From Sphingomonas sp. ERG5 (GTDB taxonomy: Bacteria > Pseudomonadota > Alphaproteobacteria > Sphingomonadales > Sphingomonadaceae), in assembly GCF_000803065.1 (NCBI RefSeq), contig NZ_JSXI01000079.1, positions 1-64,000 of the forward strand: 64,000 bases of DNA. Reading direction: 5' to 3'. The notes under the pieces were generated by a model, which was not told where the DNA came from, made no database searches, and saw nothing but the letters and a program-made list of their open reading frames with translations. The position numbers and the translations under genes were made by a program. Shown piece after piece: positions 62,856-64,000 of this stretch. Each line of letters begins with the position of its first letter. The stretch's first letter is position 1.

Positions 62856-63667
62856 CGCGGCGCCCCGCGGACCGAATGGCCAGCGTCGCGATCGCGCGGC
62901 GCGCGCGCGATCCCCGAGCCCATCGACATGGGCAGTTCTCCGGCAACGAAGCCGTTCGGCGCGGCCGAACGTCGCAAGACGGCCCGGAAGCTTCACCATC
63001 GCCTTTAGCCGTCGAGCGGCCTGGACATACGCGACAGTCGTCCGGACGCGCGAATGCTCCGGCCCATCTTTCCGAACAGCGGCTCGCCGCTTCTCGCGCC
63101 GCCTGGGCAGCGCGATCCCAAGCTTAGAGGCCGGCCGAAACAATGCAAGCCACGGCCTCACGGCCAGTGCCTCATCGTCGCTTCGCCCACACGAGGAGCG
63201 CTCGTGACCAAGCTGGAGAACAGAAAGGCCTGTCATCGAGAGCAGTTGAGGTCGCCTCGCGACAGGCGACAGGCTGGTGACAGACAGATGTGGGAGAGTC
63301 GCCCCGCATTCATGTCCTTCGGCCCTCGCTTAATCGATCGGCGGGACCTGCGGCCGGGTGGCCGAGGCGAATGTCCAGGCCGGAAACGGCTAAAGGCCTC
63401 GGCGCATGTCTCAAGCATGCTCTTCGACACCCGGCTTCGCTTTGTAGAGCCTCAGCGCTCTCGCCGACGATGATCGCAACGCCCGCTACAGACACCGAGC
63501 CGGTAGGGAGCAGGAGATCGGGGTTCCCGCCTTTTGAACCGATTGGATTGCGCCAAGCCCTTCCGCCGGCACACCGTGCTTGGCGGGTGGCCAGGATCGG
63601 ATTTGGTGACGGACCGAACCGGCCCATTGTTCGTTGCGTTGTTGTTCGATCAGAACCGGAGTCCGCC
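62856..63667. other. Divergent intergenic region
   Basis: About 812 bases with the sigma-gene promoter at its left end. Frames here look random. No tRNA, repeat or ncRNA was recognised. Confidence 0.4.
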
Positions 63668-63910
63668 TTGGACAAACTCAGCACCAAGGACCGCGACGAT
63701 CTCGAAAAGGGCGCGTTCGCCTTTCTTGACGAGCGCAAAGAGCCGCTTGAGAATGCGAGCCATGTTCGCAATGCAATCGCCCGGTTCAACCAGGTCAAGG
63801 ACGTCAGCGACGATGAGCGCGACGCGGCGTGGAAGCAGATCGAGGCGGCGGCGAAGAAACACGGGGTCGAGGTGAAGGAGGGTAGCTGGCAGGAAGTCGG
63901 CAAGAACTAG
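63668..63910 (+). CDS. DUF6582-like small protein
   Basis: An 80-residue helical protein starting at TTG 63668 with GGAG seven bases upstream: TTG reads as MDKLSTKDRDDLEKGAF, then SHVRNAIARFNQV and DERDAAWKQIEAAAKKHGV. The HVRNAIARFNQV block is typical of DUF6582-type proteins. Function unknown; such genes are common in alphaproteobacteria. Confidence 0.65.
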   Translation: MDKLSTKDRDDLEKGAFAFLDERKEPLENASHVRNAIARFNQVKDVSDDERDAAWKQIEAAAKKHGVEVKEGSWQEVGKN

Positions 63911-64000
63911 CGGGCCGGCGCGCCGAGCGACCTCCAAAGACAGGTTATGGGCCGGAACCGACGGATCTCGTCGTCGTTTCGGCCCTGAATCAATAAGGTA

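Noticed and set aside
62856..63236. N-terminal extension of the sigma factor
   Set aside because: The 127 extra residues have no sigma homology and look like GC-driven open frame.
63911..64000. tRNA or att site at the right edge
   Set aside because: No cloverleaf or tRNA 3' end could be drawn from the last 90 bases.

Overview
The window is GC-rich alphaproteobacterial DNA, most likely from a Sphingomonadales member. I base this on the gene families: SnoaL, DUF736, DUF2958 and DUF2285 accessory genes, many TonB-dependent receptors, and a lasso-peptide cluster of the isopeptidase type known from sphingomonads and caulobacters. It reads as accessory DNA: parts of an integrative/conjugative element or plasmid, carrying cargo and littered with gene relics. 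No rRNA, tRNA or CRISPR array was recognised.

Layout. 0-8.3 kb: small membrane proteins, a soluble and visibly mosaic FtsK-type translocase, then a defence pair (ApeA-like HEPN protein and a DUF4238/SEC-C protein). 8.6-12.8 kb: conjugation genes on the minus strand (VirD2/DUF3363-type relaxase, lytic transglycosylase, TraF-type peptidase, HTH protein). 12.9-18.5 kb: a CHASE2 / FecR-like / caspase module, running tail-to-tail into an NTase-HEPN protein. 18.6-25.5 kb: DUF736, then a compact five-gene minus-strand operon (TPR, nucleotidyltransferase fused to a PqqD-like domain, ACMSD-type amidohydrolase, P-loop kinase, NUDIX) with a second amidohydrolase diverging from it. I do not recognise this pathway. 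25.5-33.1 kb: more element backbone (a broken SNase, small HTH genes, ParB-like protein, DUF2958, ArdC, a second SNase).

33.5-38.3 kb: small genes and relics (a frameshifted MCNLYN protein, a nonsense-mutated defence-type fragment, an IS relic, a tryptophan 2,3-dioxygenase C-terminus), plus a DedA protein. 38.3-49.4 kb: catabolic and transport genes: acyl-CoA ligase, ornithine-cyclodeaminase-like protein and BASS transporter in one operon; then TonB receptor, M19 dipeptidase and Lrp regulator; then S41 peptidase and cupin. A relic of a second parB leader lies at 48.5-48.7 kb.

49.9-62.9 kb: after a frameshifted DUF2285 gene comes the most striking locus. A LuxR/LuxI acyl-homoserine-lactone pair, a PhyH-type dioxygenase and a GntR regulator run directly into a lasso-peptide precursor of 39 residues (not in the usual ORF calls), the fused B1/B2 leader peptidase and the Asn-synthetase-like cyclase. 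Convergent to these are a lasso-peptide isopeptidase, an STN-containing TonB receptor, FecR and a FecI-type sigma factor. The predicted scheme is: density-dependent synthesis, possible oxidative tailoring, secretion, re-uptake sensed through TonB receptor/FecR/sigma, and hydrolysis by the isopeptidase.
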